The notes: generated from the letters alone by a model not told the origin. Shown: positions 1-6,310, counted from the stretch's first letter. The stretch: 13,050 nucleotides of DNA from an uncultured Eubacteriales bacterium (GCA_900316925.1 ONEU01000199.1:1-13050), one strand, 5' to 3'. Numbers and translations: made by a program.

Positions 1-1
1 C

Positions 2-340
2 GACAAGATCATGGCTGAATCAGATGAGGAATGGGAAGAGGCTAAAAAGGTCAATGCAAGACTGATTGAGCTTGGTGAAACACCTGTTGTTGAGATCGAG
101 CCTTACCCCGTTATCACAGACATCAAGGAAATGCTGGAATATGACTGCAAGGATGCCGCCGAAGCTCTGCCCATGATGTCAAAATCTCTTGCAATGTTCG
201 ATGACGACTATGTAACAAAGCACATGATCGAACAGTTTATCCTTGACGAGCAGGAGCATTATCACTGGGTCAAGGGTCATCTCTGCCTGATCGAGCAGAT
301 CGGAATGGAGAACTATATGATCGAGATGTTAGGCGACTGA
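2..340 (+). CDS. Bacterioferritin-like ferritin-family protein, C-terminal part (5' end outside window)
   Basis: The reading frame is open from the window edge (D-K-I precede the first internal Met at 11), so this is the C-terminal ~112 residues of a longer protein and the ATG at 11 is probably not its start. The segment EEAKKVNARLIELGETP resembles the end of helix B of bacterioferritin-type proteins. The later DEQEHYHW places an E-x-x-H pair as in the ferroxidase centre of that family, and the tail LIEQIGMENYMIEML matches the family's usual final helix. Family members oxidise Fe(II) and store iron, or detoxify peroxide, in the cytoplasm. The N-terminal metal ligands are outside the window, so activity cannot be judged. 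Aligned by eye, the residue at the bacterioferritin haem-Met position appears to be Trp, so haem binding is doubtful. A hairpin terminator follows closely. Family assignment is fairly secure; the exact subfamily is not. Confidence 0.72.
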   Translation, partial: DKIMAESDEEWEEAKKVNARLIELGETPVVEIEPYPVITDIKEMLEYDCKDAAEALPMMSKSLAMFDDDYVTKHMIEQFILDEQEHYHWVKGHLCLIEQIGMENYMIEMLGD

Positions 341-356
341 TGCAAGATAACAATCT

Positions 357-396
357 GACCGGCATACCTCTTTTCACGGGATATGTCGGTCTTTTT
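357..396 (+). terminator. Intrinsic terminator after the ferritin-like gene
   Basis: A 10-bp stem pairs 357-366 (GACCGGCATA) with 382-391 (TATGTCGGTC). It has one G-U wobble, a 15-nt loop, and a TTTTT run straight after. It lies 17 bp past the ferritin-like stop codon and upstream of the ribosome binding site of the next gene, so it separates the two units or allows partial read-through. Confidence 0.8.
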
Positions 397-425
397 ATAA
401 AAACTAAGAAAGGACGGATAGAATT

Positions 426-587
426 ATGAAATCATTTTTTGCGTTTATAGGAGGAATATGCGCAGGAGTATGTCTTATTATGCTTTATCTTCACCGCGGA
501 ATGATCAAGGCAGCAATAACAGGAGAAAAAATGCCCAAAGCACCCGAAAGCTGCCCGGCTTTCAGACCGGAAGATGATGACGAATGA
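426..587 (+). CDS. 53-residue single-pass membrane miniprotein
   Basis: This short frame starts MKSFFAFIGGICAGVCLI and has one hydrophobic segment at about residues 3-21. A basic stretch follows (H-R-G-M-I-K) and then an acidic, proline-containing tail ending in PEDDDE. It has a Shine-Dalgarno sequence AAAGGA at 409-414, 11 bp upstream. Its TGA overlaps the ATG of the MarR-family gene as ATGA (584-587), a classic translational-coupling arrangement. No known family is recognised. The predicted topology is a membrane anchor near the N terminus with the short charged tail in the cytoplasm, by the positive-inside rule. Its position as first gene of a redox operon suggests a link to that operon, but no function can be assigned. 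The ribosome site and exact stop/start overlap make it a likely real gene. Confidence 0.7.
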   Translation: MKSFFAFIGGICAGVCLIMLYLHRGMIKAAITGEKMPKAPESCPAFRPEDDDE

Positions 588-1042
588 CAAACCCACCAAT
601 AGCAGATAAATATAGCTCCATCCGGCTTGGCAATCAGCTTTGTTTTCCGCTGTATGCCTGCGCCAAAGAGGTTGTCCGTCTTTACCGCAAGCCCCTTGAA
701 AGATTAGGGCTGACCTATACACAGTATACCGTGATGATGGTTTTCTGGGAGCATGGCGGAATGACAGAAAAGGAGCTGGGGGAGATCGTGCATCTTGATT
801 CGGGTACGCTTGCGCCCCTGCTCAAACGACTGGAAAAGCAGGGGCTCATTACCCGGACACGTCCCGAAAGTAATGAAAGCAAGCTTTTTATTGCCCTGAC
901 GGAAAGGGGCGAAAAACTGGAAGAAGAAGCGCTCCATGTTCCGCAGGAAATGTCAGGGTGTATCCGTTTGTCGAGTGAAGAATTGACAAGCCTAAAAAGT
1001 CTGCTTGATAAGATGATGGTAATGTTGGAGGAAACAAAATAA
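584..1042 (+). CDS. ohrR: OhrR-type MarR family peroxide-sensing transcriptional repressor
   Basis: This 152-residue protein has the MarR winged-helix layout. The N-terminal block LGNQLCFPLYACAKEVVRLY is the OhrR hallmark. Cys20 corresponds to the peroxide-reactive Cys15 of Bacillus subtilis OhrR. Tyr34 and Tyr45 fall at the same spacing as its Tyr29 and Tyr40, which hydrogen-bond that cysteine. The recognition-helix region LDSGTLAPLLKRLEKQGLITR (about 81-101) and a wing with R-T-R-P-E-S-N-E follow. Family members dimerise, bind operators in the reduced state and leave DNA after cysteine oxidation by organic hydroperoxide or hypochlorite. A second cysteine (Cys26) is extra compared with B. 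subtilis OhrR. The usual ohr gene is not beside it; the MBL-rubredoxin gene 16 bp downstream takes that place. No clear operator palindrome was found upstream. Family is secure; the inducer is inferred. Confidence 0.82.
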   Translation: MTNPPIADKYSSIRLGNQLCFPLYACAKEVVRLYRKPLERLGLTYTQYTVMMVFWEHGGMTEKELGEIVHLDSGTLAPLLKRLEKQGLITRTRPESNESKLFIALTERGEKLEEEALHVPQEMSGCIRLSSEELTSLKSLLDKMMVMLEETK

Positions 1043-1058
1043 ACAAGGAGGAATAACA

Positions 1059-2000
1059 ATGATAATCAAAGCGGTAAAGTTCAGAAAAGACGGTTTTTAT
1101 ACGCAGCCCTTTGCCTTCGGCGGAGAGGAAGGACCCGATCAGTTCGACCCTGATATCCGTTACCGCGGAAGCCTGCAAAACTATCTGATAGACACAGGTA
1201 ATGAAGTGATATTGGTAGATACCGGTATTCCCGCAGGCACACCGGAGGAAGCACCTGACGAGAGCAGTATTCTGTATACAGGCAAGGATATTTGCACCTA
1301 TATGGAAGCTCTTGCAAACCTGGGCTACAAGCCCGGGCAGGTCACCAAAATACTTCTTACCCATAAGCACAGCGACCATTCCGGAGAATTAAAGTCTTTC
1401 CCGAACGCCGAGATTTTTGTGGGCGAGGAAGAAGTCAGTGCGGCCGAACTGCAGGGAATCCCGAATATCGTTCCTGTAACATTTACCGACGGTGCGTACT
1501 ACAATTTCCCCGAAAGCCAGAAGATAGCGGAGGGTATCTATTACATCAAAGCAAAGGGACATACCAACGGGAACAGCATTGTCATTGTGGAATCGGACGG
1601 ACTTTTCTATATGCTTCACGGAGATATCACATACGTTGACGAGGCGCTTTATGAGAATAAGCTTTCTGTTGTTTTTGATGATAAAGCGGCAGCCCGTGAG
1701 ACTCTGGACAGAGTGTGTGAGTTTGTCCGCAGTCACCCCACAGTGTATTGCGGCACACATACGCCCCAGGGTTATGAAAACCTTGAAGCAAAGCGTGTAA
1801 TAGACCTGGATAATCCTGTTCCGACGGTTCTTGCAGAGGTTGATTTTTCCGGGAGCAAGGCTACGGGCATTTATGTCTGCTCAATATGCGGCTATGTTTA
1901 CGATCCGGCAGAGCATGACGGCACAGCGTTTGAAGATCTGCCTGACGACTGGAAATGCCCGAGATGCAGGCAGGGCAAGGAAAAATTCAACAAGGCATAG
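1059..2000 (+). CDS. Metallo-beta-lactamase fold hydrolase fused to C-terminal rubredoxin domain
   Basis: This 313-residue protein has a strong ribosome site, AAGGAGG, at 1045-1051. Residues about 37-240 form an MBL-fold domain of the lactonase/glyoxalase II type. The metal motif is H102-K-H104-S-D106-H107 (HxHxDH), followed by H168 (GHTNG), D189 (HGDI) and H234 (GTHTP), so both metal sites look complete. The pattern is HxHxDH, not the HxExDH of flavodiiron proteins, and there is no flavodoxin domain. Residues about 270-313 are a rubredoxin: C274-x-x-C277-G-Y and C300-P-x-C303, with the usual YDPAE and FEDLPDDW segments. Four Cys should bind one iron. Rubredoxin carries single electrons, which a plain hydrolase would not need, so a redox reaction is plausible (ETHE1-type persulfide dioxygenases also use an iron MBL site). 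It is cytoplasmic, with no signal peptide. It is probably cotranscribed with the OhrR-type gene. The substrate is unknown. Confidence 0.88.
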   Translation: MIIKAVKFRKDGFYTQPFAFGGEEGPDQFDPDIRYRGSLQNYLIDTGNEVILVDTGIPAGTPEEAPDESSILYTGKDICTYMEALANLGYKPGQVTKILLTHKHSDHSGELKSFPNAEIFVGEEEVSAAELQGIPNIVPVTFTDGAYYNFPESQKIAEGIYYIKAKGHTNGNSIVIVESDGLFYMLHGDITYVDEALYENKLSVVFDDKAAARETLDRVCEFVRSHPTVYCGTHTPQGYENLEAKRVIDLDNPVPTVLAEVDFSGSKATGIYVCSICGYVYDPAEHDGTAFEDLPDDWKCPRCRQGKEKFNKA

Positions 2001-2013
2001 GTTTTTGACATCA

Positions 2014-2036
2014 AAGCCTCGCCTCGTGCGGGGCTT
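2014..2036 (+). terminator. Hairpin just after the MBL-rubredoxin gene, possible terminator
   Basis: A 9-bp stem pairs AAGCCTCGC (2014-2022) with GCGGGGCTT (2028-2036), with one wobble and a 5-nt loop. It starts 13 bp past the stop codon. The tract after it (ATTCCTTTCCT) is only pyrimidine-rich, so termination may be weak. Confidence 0.45.
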
Positions 2037-2069
2037 ATTCCTTTCCTAAAAAAGCGAAAATGGGTAGCC

Positions 2070-2208
2070 GTGGGTGCCATACGTCCGTCGGTGTTGGGTT
2101 AAAAACCACCACCGACGCCCACAGGAGCTAAAGCTTCCCGACCTCTGTTGACTGCGTCGCTCGCTCCAATCAAGCGAGCTTGTTGGAGCTTAGCTCCTTG
2201 TTTAAAAC
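2070..2208. repeat. Palindrome-rich intergenic element
   Basis: Several inverted repeats are packed into about 140 bp. CGTCGGTG (2086-2093) pairs with CACCGACG (2110-2117), enclosed by GTGGG (2070-2074) with CCCAC (2118-2122). GCTCGCT pairs with AGCGAGC around 2160-2180. GGAGCT-T-AGCTCC is a near-perfect palindrome around 2185-2197. No coding frame is convincing. It resembles a folded intergenic repeat of the REP or MITE kind, or a structured 3' RNA. Only one copy lies in this window, so calling it a repeat family is inference. Confidence 0.4.
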
Positions 2209-2210
2209 GA

Positions 2211-2256
2211 CCGTCCTTCTCCGGAATCATGGGGAAGGACGGCGGTTTCATTTTTT
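2211..2256. terminator. Bidirectional terminator between convergent MBL-rubredoxin and PHP genes
   Basis: A 12-bp stem pairs CCGTCCTTCTCC (2211-2222) with GGGGAAGGACGG (2231-2242), with one wobble and an 8-nt loop. A T-rich tail (GGTTTCATTTTTT) follows on the plus strand. On the minus strand the stem is followed by TCGTTTTAAAC. It lies 30 bp past the stop of the minus-strand PHP gene. Confidence 0.75.
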
Positions 2257-2271
2257 CGGTTTTATCCACTA

Positions 2272-3162
2272 TCATGTTGAAGAGGCAAGCAACTGTTCCC
2301 TCATGTCGGCAAGATCACGATAAATGCTTATCGGGAAATGATGTTCTAATGAACCTTTCTTTCCTCTGCCGTGGAAATCGGAGGCGGCACTTTGCAGCAA
2401 ACCGTATTTAGTGGCGTAGGCTTTGAGCTGTTCCTGCCGGGCGGAAGAGTATTGCGAATACATTGTTTCCATCGCAAGACCACCGCATTTTTTGAAATCC
2501 TGAATCAATCTGACCACTTGTTCTTCCGAAAGATGATAGCTGTACGGGTGACAAAGAACGGGAATACCGCCGGCCTTCCTTATCTCGATGATAGCAGTAT
2601 CCATCGGTATGTATTGGCTGACATCTGGTCTGACGTATGCTTTGCGCTTGCCGAAATCACCGATATACTCGTCAAAGGCTTCTTCCATGCTGCCGACCTG
2701 ACCAAGGCTTAAGAGCTTTCTTGCGATCGCCATTCTGCCTATAAATTCCTGATTCAGCTCGGCGCGCAGGTCATCGTAAGTAAAGCTGGCATCAAGTCCT
2801 GCTTCACAGAGCTTCTGTATGATGCTGTTGACATAGTCCTTGCTGTCAAAGCGGTTTCCAAGGAGGATACTTACGAAACGCTCTGTGTTTTCAAAGTCAA
2901 GAGCGACAACATGGATCTCCTTCTTTTCGTCCGTTCCGGGAACGTCATAGTATGTAGAAACCTCGGAGCCGTTTATCAGCCTGATCTCAGGGTACTTTTT
3001 CTGTAATTCATCAAGGTCGTCAAAGGGGATGTTATGGTCAGTTATTGCCAGTGCGCCTATGTTGTTTTCAATGGCAAGTTCAATGACTTCGGCTCTTGAA
3101 AGTTCACCGTCGCTTCTGGTGCTGTGAGTGTGGAAGTCGCAGTACAGTTTCTTGTTTTCCAT
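2272..3162 (-). CDS. PHP-domain metal-dependent phosphoesterase (YciV/TrpH-like)
   Basis: This 296-residue cytoplasmic protein is of the usual length for YciV-type PHP proteins, which act as 3',5'-nucleotide bisphosphate phosphatases or 5'-3' exoribonucleases (RNase AM in Escherichia coli). PHP motifs are present in order: H11-T-H13 with D18, I-T-D42-H43, E67 (NGSEVS), H84, H205 (CHPYSY), and the final S-D262-F-H264. Together they give the three-metal site typical of the family. The ATG at 3162 has the ribosome site AGGAGG (3171-3176) and a well-placed promoter upstream, so the start is firm. It is a single-gene unit ending at a shared terminator. The exact substrate cannot be read from the sequence; a role in nucleotide or RNA turnover is the best guess. 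Confidence 0.87.
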   Translation of the reverse strand: MENKKLYCDFHTHSTRSDGELSRAEVIELAIENNIGALAITDHNIPFDDLDELQKKYPEIRLINGSEVSTYYDVPGTDEKKEIHVVALDFENTERFVSILLGNRFDSKDYVNSIIQKLCEAGLDASFTYDDLRAELNQEFIGRMAIARKLLSLGQVGSMEEAFDEYIGDFGKRKAYVRPDVSQYIPMDTAIIEIRKAGGIPVLCHPYSYHLSEEQVVRLIQDFKKCGGLAMETMYSQYSSARQEQLKAYATKYGLLQSAASDFHGRGKKGSLEHHFPISIYRDLADMREQLLASST

Positions 3163-3209
3163 GATCGTTTCCTCCTGTGAATACTATTTGTTTTGTTGTG
3201 GTGCTTTAT

Positions 3210-3238
3210 AGTATAACACCGGCGTATGGAAATGTCGA
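3210..3238 (-). promoter_or_regulatory. Sigma-A-type promoter for the PHP gene
   Basis: On the minus strand, -35 TCGACA (3233-3238) and -10 TATACT (3210-3215) are separated by exactly 17 bp. Each has one mismatch to consensus. The 5' leader would be about 40 nt. Confidence 0.75.
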
Positions 3239-3735
3239 GGATCATATTGGGATGAAACAAATACTTTGGAGACGAAAGAAAAGGATTATTCTTGTTGATG
3301 TGATTGATAGTCATAATGATACAGACTGTACGTGATTCTTTCCTGTCAGCTCATAAAGATAACTGTCAGGATCACCTTTGAAGTGTTTTTTCAGAATTGA
3401 TATCCGGTCTCATAATTACCTTCTTGGTATTATCAACACCTTCTATTATTGTATCAAATAATGATAGCAGATTTCATCTAAAGTGCTGTTTCATTTTTTT
3501 AGGTGATACTATTGATAAAACTGATTAGATATATTAAACTGTATACAAACTTGATTAGTTGTATCTAATTGACGATTCCGATAGGGAGATCGGATTTTTT
3601 TACGGGTAAAGATTAGATAACTCTAATCTTGGTGAAAGGAGGGAAACACTATTAAATAGCTGCGTATGGGAGGCTTCCCTGCCTGCTTGTCTGATCTATG
3701 AGATCATGAGGAAAGAAAAAACAAATAATAAGTGT
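3239..3735. other. AT-rich intergenic region without a recognised gene
   Basis: About 500 bp lie between the divergent PHP and chimeric-hydrolase promoters. No frame with a start, ribosome site and protein-like composition was found. The region holds an orphan U-tailed hairpin (3577-3601), an 8-bp inverted repeat ATTAGATA/TATCTAAT (about 3524-3567), and a further hairpin GATTAGA-TAAC-TCTAATC (about 3611-3628). That last hairpin is followed by AAAGGAGGG with no in-frame start nearby. It could encode a small RNA or be the remains of a lost gene; neither is shown. Confidence 0.4.
3577..3601 (+). terminator. Orphan intrinsic terminator in the intergenic region
   Basis: The stem TCCGAT (3577-3582) pairs with ATCGGA (3589-3594) around the loop AGGGAG, followed by seven T. 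No coding gene ends before it on this strand, so it would end a short non-coding or attenuated transcript. Confidence 0.6.
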
Positions 3736-3764
3736 TTGATTAAATGAAATAGATAGGCTATAAT
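3736..3764 (+). promoter_or_regulatory. Promoter of the chimeric hydrolase/lipoprotein ORF
   Basis: -35 TTGATT (3736-3741), a 17-bp spacer, and a perfect -10 TATAAT (3759-3764). The leader to the ATG at 3812 is about 40 nt and holds AAAGGAG at 3797-3803. Confidence 0.8.
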
Positions 3765-3811
3765 AGTATCAACCAAAACAAATCAGCTACAAAACGAAAG
3801 GAGCAGACACG

Positions 3812-4687
3812 ATGGATACAGAAAAACTGACGCTCACACAGGAATGGGACAAGGCCTATCTGCGAGAGGAATCTGTCGGGCATAAGAAGGTTCCTTTCAG
3901 AAATCACTTCGGCATTGAACTTGCTGCCGATCTGTTCAGCCCCAAAGAAGCCGAAGGAAAATACCCGGCGATTGCAGTCTGCGGTGCCTTCGGTGCAGTC
4001 AAAGAGCAGCACTCCGGTCTGTATGCTCAGGAAATGGCAAAGCGCGGTTTCCTGACAATTGCTTTTGACCCGTCTTTTACATATCAGTTCGGAAGAATCT
4101 TAACTAAAATCAGAATAGCGGCAGTTTGTCTGACAGCTGTGCTTGCGGCGCTTTCACTTTCTGCCTGCCGCGAAAACAGTAAAGAGGAAACAGCGTCGCG
4201 TGTCTCAAAGGAATCCGTTTCTGCCGTATCAGAAGCGGAAGACCCACACGCCTCTATGGTGACAGAAGCTGTCAGCAAGCCGGAGGAAAGCAGGATGACG
4301 GAAAGCGGTGTTTATTCACAGCAGAAGGCGGCAGAAGGAATGAAAATGTTTATCAACGGTGAGCCGGTTCATGTAGAATGGGAAAGCAATGCTTCAGTCG
4401 AAGCGCTGAAACAGCTTGCTTTCAGTAATAAGACGATTGAGATGTCCATGTACGGCGGCTTTGAACAGGTCGGCTCTCTGGGCAAAAGCCTGCCCAGAGA
4501 AGACTCACAGACAACTACTGCGGCAGGGGATATCGTGCTGTATTCCGGTGACCAGATGGTGGTATTATACGGCTCAAACTCCTGGGCGTACACAAGACTC
4601 GGACATATCACGGACAAGTCCGCTGACGAATTGACGGAGCTTTTAGGAAACGGGAATGTTACGGTCACTCTGTCTATGAGCGAATAG
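3812..4687 (+). pseudogene. Chimeric ORF: truncated alpha/beta hydrolase N-terminus fused to cyclophilin-like lipoprotein
   Basis: One 291-residue frame joins two unrelated parts. Residues 1 to about 90 match the start of YcjY/dienelactone-hydrolase-like alpha/beta hydrolases: HFGIELAADLFSPKEAEGK, then AVCGAFGAVKEQHSGLYAQE and LTIAFDPSFT. The family normally continues with a G-E-S-G segment and another ~200 residues carrying the catalytic Ser, Asp and His; all of that is missing. From about residue 98 there is a lipoprotein signal (TKIRIAAVCLTAVLAALSLS, then lipobox ending at Cys119). A Ser/Glu-rich linker (120-175) and a cyclophilin-like domain (about 176-291, with GDIVLYSGDQMVVLYGSNSW) follow. 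The junction is near 4080-4105. The simplest reading is a deletion that fused two neighbouring genes in frame, leaving an intact promoter and ribosome site. The hydrolase half must be inactive; the internal signal would probably not be handled as a normal lipoprotein leader. Confidence 0.8.
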
Positions 4688-4758
4688 GAGAGGTCCGCGG
4701 GATGACGGCAAGCCGCTGAGATGTCCTGCAAGAAAAGAGCAGCAGGGTTATCTGATTC

Positions 4759-4787
4759 TTGTCATCTGTTGTTCCCTGGGATATAAT
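4759..4787 (+). promoter_or_regulatory. Promoter of the LytTR regulator gene
   Basis: -35 TTGTCA (4759-4764), a 17-bp spacer and -10 TATAAT (4782-4787). Transcription would begin near 4794, which rules out a TTG start at 4759 and points to the ATG at 4816. Confidence 0.78.
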
Positions 4788-4815
4788 GGAATCAAACGAT
4801 ACAGGATGTGATGAG

Positions 4816-5631
4816 ATGAACATACAGGCGATTGCTGATCTTTCCGCTGAACTTCTCATAAAATATTACGAGAATGACTATCTGCCGTTTCTGTCCTATA
4901 TGGATAAGGATGCACGATGGTACGGGCCTGCTGACGGTCAGTTCATCAGGGGACGTAAGAAGATGATCGAGGTCTGGAACGCCGATGAGCACACCCTGCG
5001 TTTCACGATGGGCAATCTCAGGGTGGAGCATACGACCTCAAATCATTCCTTCTGCGTTGTCATACTGACCTATATCGTCACGACCCATTATCCTGACAAC
5101 AATGATATTAGTCTTCATCAGCGCACGGTACTGACCTGGTGCGAACGCGTTTTTCACAAAGAGAACGGCGAGAAGGTGAAGAAGCCGTTTATCCTTGTCT
5201 GCGATATTACCACCCCTCACGAGAAGCACCATGACGATACCATCTATCCTAAAAATTTCCAGGAGATATACGACAAAAACAGGGAGGCAATCCATGCGGG
5301 GCAGAGGATCCATTTTCACTGTCTTGACAAGTCGGATTATTTTGTGATGTCGGATACGATCATCTACATTGAAGCGGCACACGGCGGCAAGCATTGTATT
5401 CTGCATACTGCCGGGGACAAGATTGAGGTGATGTCCACCATTACGAAGCTGGAAAAGCAATACGGGCACCTTTTTCTGCGCTGTCACCAGAGTTATCTTG
5501 TCAATCCGGAGCATATCAGCAGTATCCGCCGTTTTTCCCTGACACTCGATAACGGAACTGAGCTGCCGATTCCCGAAAAGAAGTACACAGCCTTCCGTGA
5601 CAGTGCGAAGGAAAGAATGAACCACAAATAA
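4816..5631 (+). CDS. SnoaL-like domain / LytTR DNA-binding transcriptional regulator
   Basis: This is a 271-residue cytoplasmic protein. The start at 4816 is chosen because the promoter -10 lies at 4782-4787 and AGGATGTGAT (4803-4812) closely matches the anti-Shine-Dalgarno complement. Residues about 1-135 look like a SnoaL/NTF2-like cone: two N-terminal helices, then DARWYGPADGQFIRGRKKM and beta-strand-like segments ending in ILVCDITTPH. Residues about 165-271 are a LytTR domain, shown by DTIIYIEAAHGGKHCILHT, LFLRCHQSYLVNPEHISSI and ELPIPEKKYTAFRD. LytTR domains bind paired direct repeats as dimers. The usual phospho-receiver is replaced by a SnoaL-like pocket, so a small-molecule-sensing one-component regulator is plausible. 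Possible targets are the chimeric gene upstream or the secreted protein downstream. Domain calls are by motif recognition only. Confidence 0.82.
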   Translation: MNIQAIADLSAELLIKYYENDYLPFLSYMDKDARWYGPADGQFIRGRKKMIEVWNADEHTLRFTMGNLRVEHTTSNHSFCVVILTYIVTTHYPDNNDISLHQRTVLTWCERVFHKENGEKVKKPFILVCDITTPHEKHHDDTIYPKNFQEIYDKNREAIHAGQRIHFHCLDKSDYFVMSDTIIYIEAAHGGKHCILHTAGDKIEVMSTITKLEKQYGHLFLRCHQSYLVNPEHISSIRRFSLTLDNGTELPIPEKKYTAFRDSAKERMNHK

Positions 5632-5636
5632 AAAAG

Positions 5637-5665
5637 CAGGAGTGATCTTTCACTCCTGTTTTTTT
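5637..5665. terminator. Bidirectional terminator between LytTR gene and secreted-protein gene
   Basis: A perfect 9-bp stem CAGGAGTGA (5637-5645)/TCACTCCTG (5650-5658) has a 4-nt loop. Seven T follow on the plus strand. A run of A before the stem supplies the T run for the minus-strand gene ending at 5678. Confidence 0.88.
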
Positions 5666-5677
5666 GCTGCGGATAGT

Positions 5678-6235
5678 TCAGCTGCCTGTTGCTATCGTAT
5701 CAAAGCCATTGTCCGAGATGGAATTGAAAACACAGAAGGTGCTTCCCGGGGCAACGGTCAGGCTGCTCCTGCTTAGGAAATTGCTGCCTAAGAGGGAGGT
5801 CACGTTTTCGTTCCCAAGGTCAATGACGAAAGTCCTGGGTTCGGCGCTGAAAGCGGGAACTTTGAGAGTCATGGGCTTCATTTCTTCCGTATGGTATCTG
5901 TCGCAGAGAACAGGGGCGGCACTTTCCTCCCGGCTCCAGTAAAGGGCGTTCGGTGCGGATATGTTGCTTTTTTGGATCGTAGTAAGGACATTCACGCCCG
6001 AGACGTTTGCAAGAGTTCTTCCCCTTCCTGCCAGATCTGCGTTCACCTTGTTCGGGCGATCCAGCAGTGATTTGCTCAACAAACAGTCTGTACCGGTACC
6101 TTCGGACCTGATTGATTCTGTTACGGCGGATTCGCTCTCTGTTCCGGTTTCTGCTTCGTGTGCGCTCACAGGGAAGGCAGCAAAAGTGCCGCAAAGGGTG
6201 AGTGCAAGGGCTAATAAAGCAATTCTCTTTTTCAT
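5678..6235 (-). CDS. Secreted protein of unknown function with signal peptide
   Basis: The start at 6235 (185 residues) is preferred over the longer frame from 6310. It has AAGGAGG (6243-6249 region) at good distance and begins directly with a signal peptide: MKKR, a hydrophobic core of about residues 5-21, then P-V-S-A25 before H26, a standard signal peptidase I site. The far 5' start would lie upstream of the likely transcription start. The mature part (~160 residues) begins with a Glu/Ser/Thr-rich stretch (26-47). It then has a mixed-composition domain with segments such as MTLKVPAFSAEPRTFVIDL and LTVAPGSTFCVFNS, which suggest beta strands. There are two cysteines in the mature chain. No family is recognised. 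It has its own promoter and terminator and is convergent with the LytTR regulator. It is probably exported and released or loosely wall-associated, as no anchor motif is seen. Confidence 0.7.
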   Translation of the reverse strand: MKKRIALLALALTLCGTFAAFPVSAHEAETGTESESAVTESIRSEGTGTDCLLSKSLLDRPNKVNADLAGRGRTLANVSGVNVLTTIQKSNISAPNALYWSREESAAPVLCDRYHTEEMKPMTLKVPAFSAEPRTFVIDLGNENVTSLLGSNFLSRSSLTVAPGSTFCVFNSISDNGFDTIATGS

Positions 6236-6278
6236 TGTTAGTCCTCCTTCATTTTTGTGGGGGTGATCCTGTAATTTT

Positions 6279-6307
6279 ATTGTATAGGATGGACGGCATA
6301 AAATCAA
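6279..6307 (-). promoter_or_regulatory. Promoter of the secreted-protein gene
   Basis: On the minus strand, -35 TTGATT (6302-6307), a 17-bp spacer and -10 TACAAT (6279-6284). Transcription would start near 6272, upstream of the ATG at 6235, supporting the shorter start. Confidence 0.72.
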
Positions 6308-6310
6308 CAT

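Noticed and set aside
373..401. Promoter (TTCACG, 17 bp, TATAAA) before the miniprotein
   Set aside because: It overlaps the terminator stem, has a poor -35, and would start transcription at the ribosome site itself.
3345..3375. CCTGTCAG...CTGTCAGG hairpin
   Set aside because: It contains a central mismatch and has no T-run, so it is not distinguishable from chance.
3666..3701. 11-codon ORF (MGGFPACLSDL) as a leader peptide
   Set aside because: The AAAGGAGGG upstream is too far away, and the frame has no run of regulatory codons or linked attenuator.
4759..4815. Upstream TTG start for the LytTR regulator
   Set aside because: The TTG is part of the -35 box and lies before the predicted transcription start; the ATG at 4816 has a matching ribosome site.
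5038..5625. 195-codon minus-strand frame antisense to the LytTR regulator
   Set aside because: It lies wholly inside a gene with a clear domain structure and has no promoter or ribosome site.
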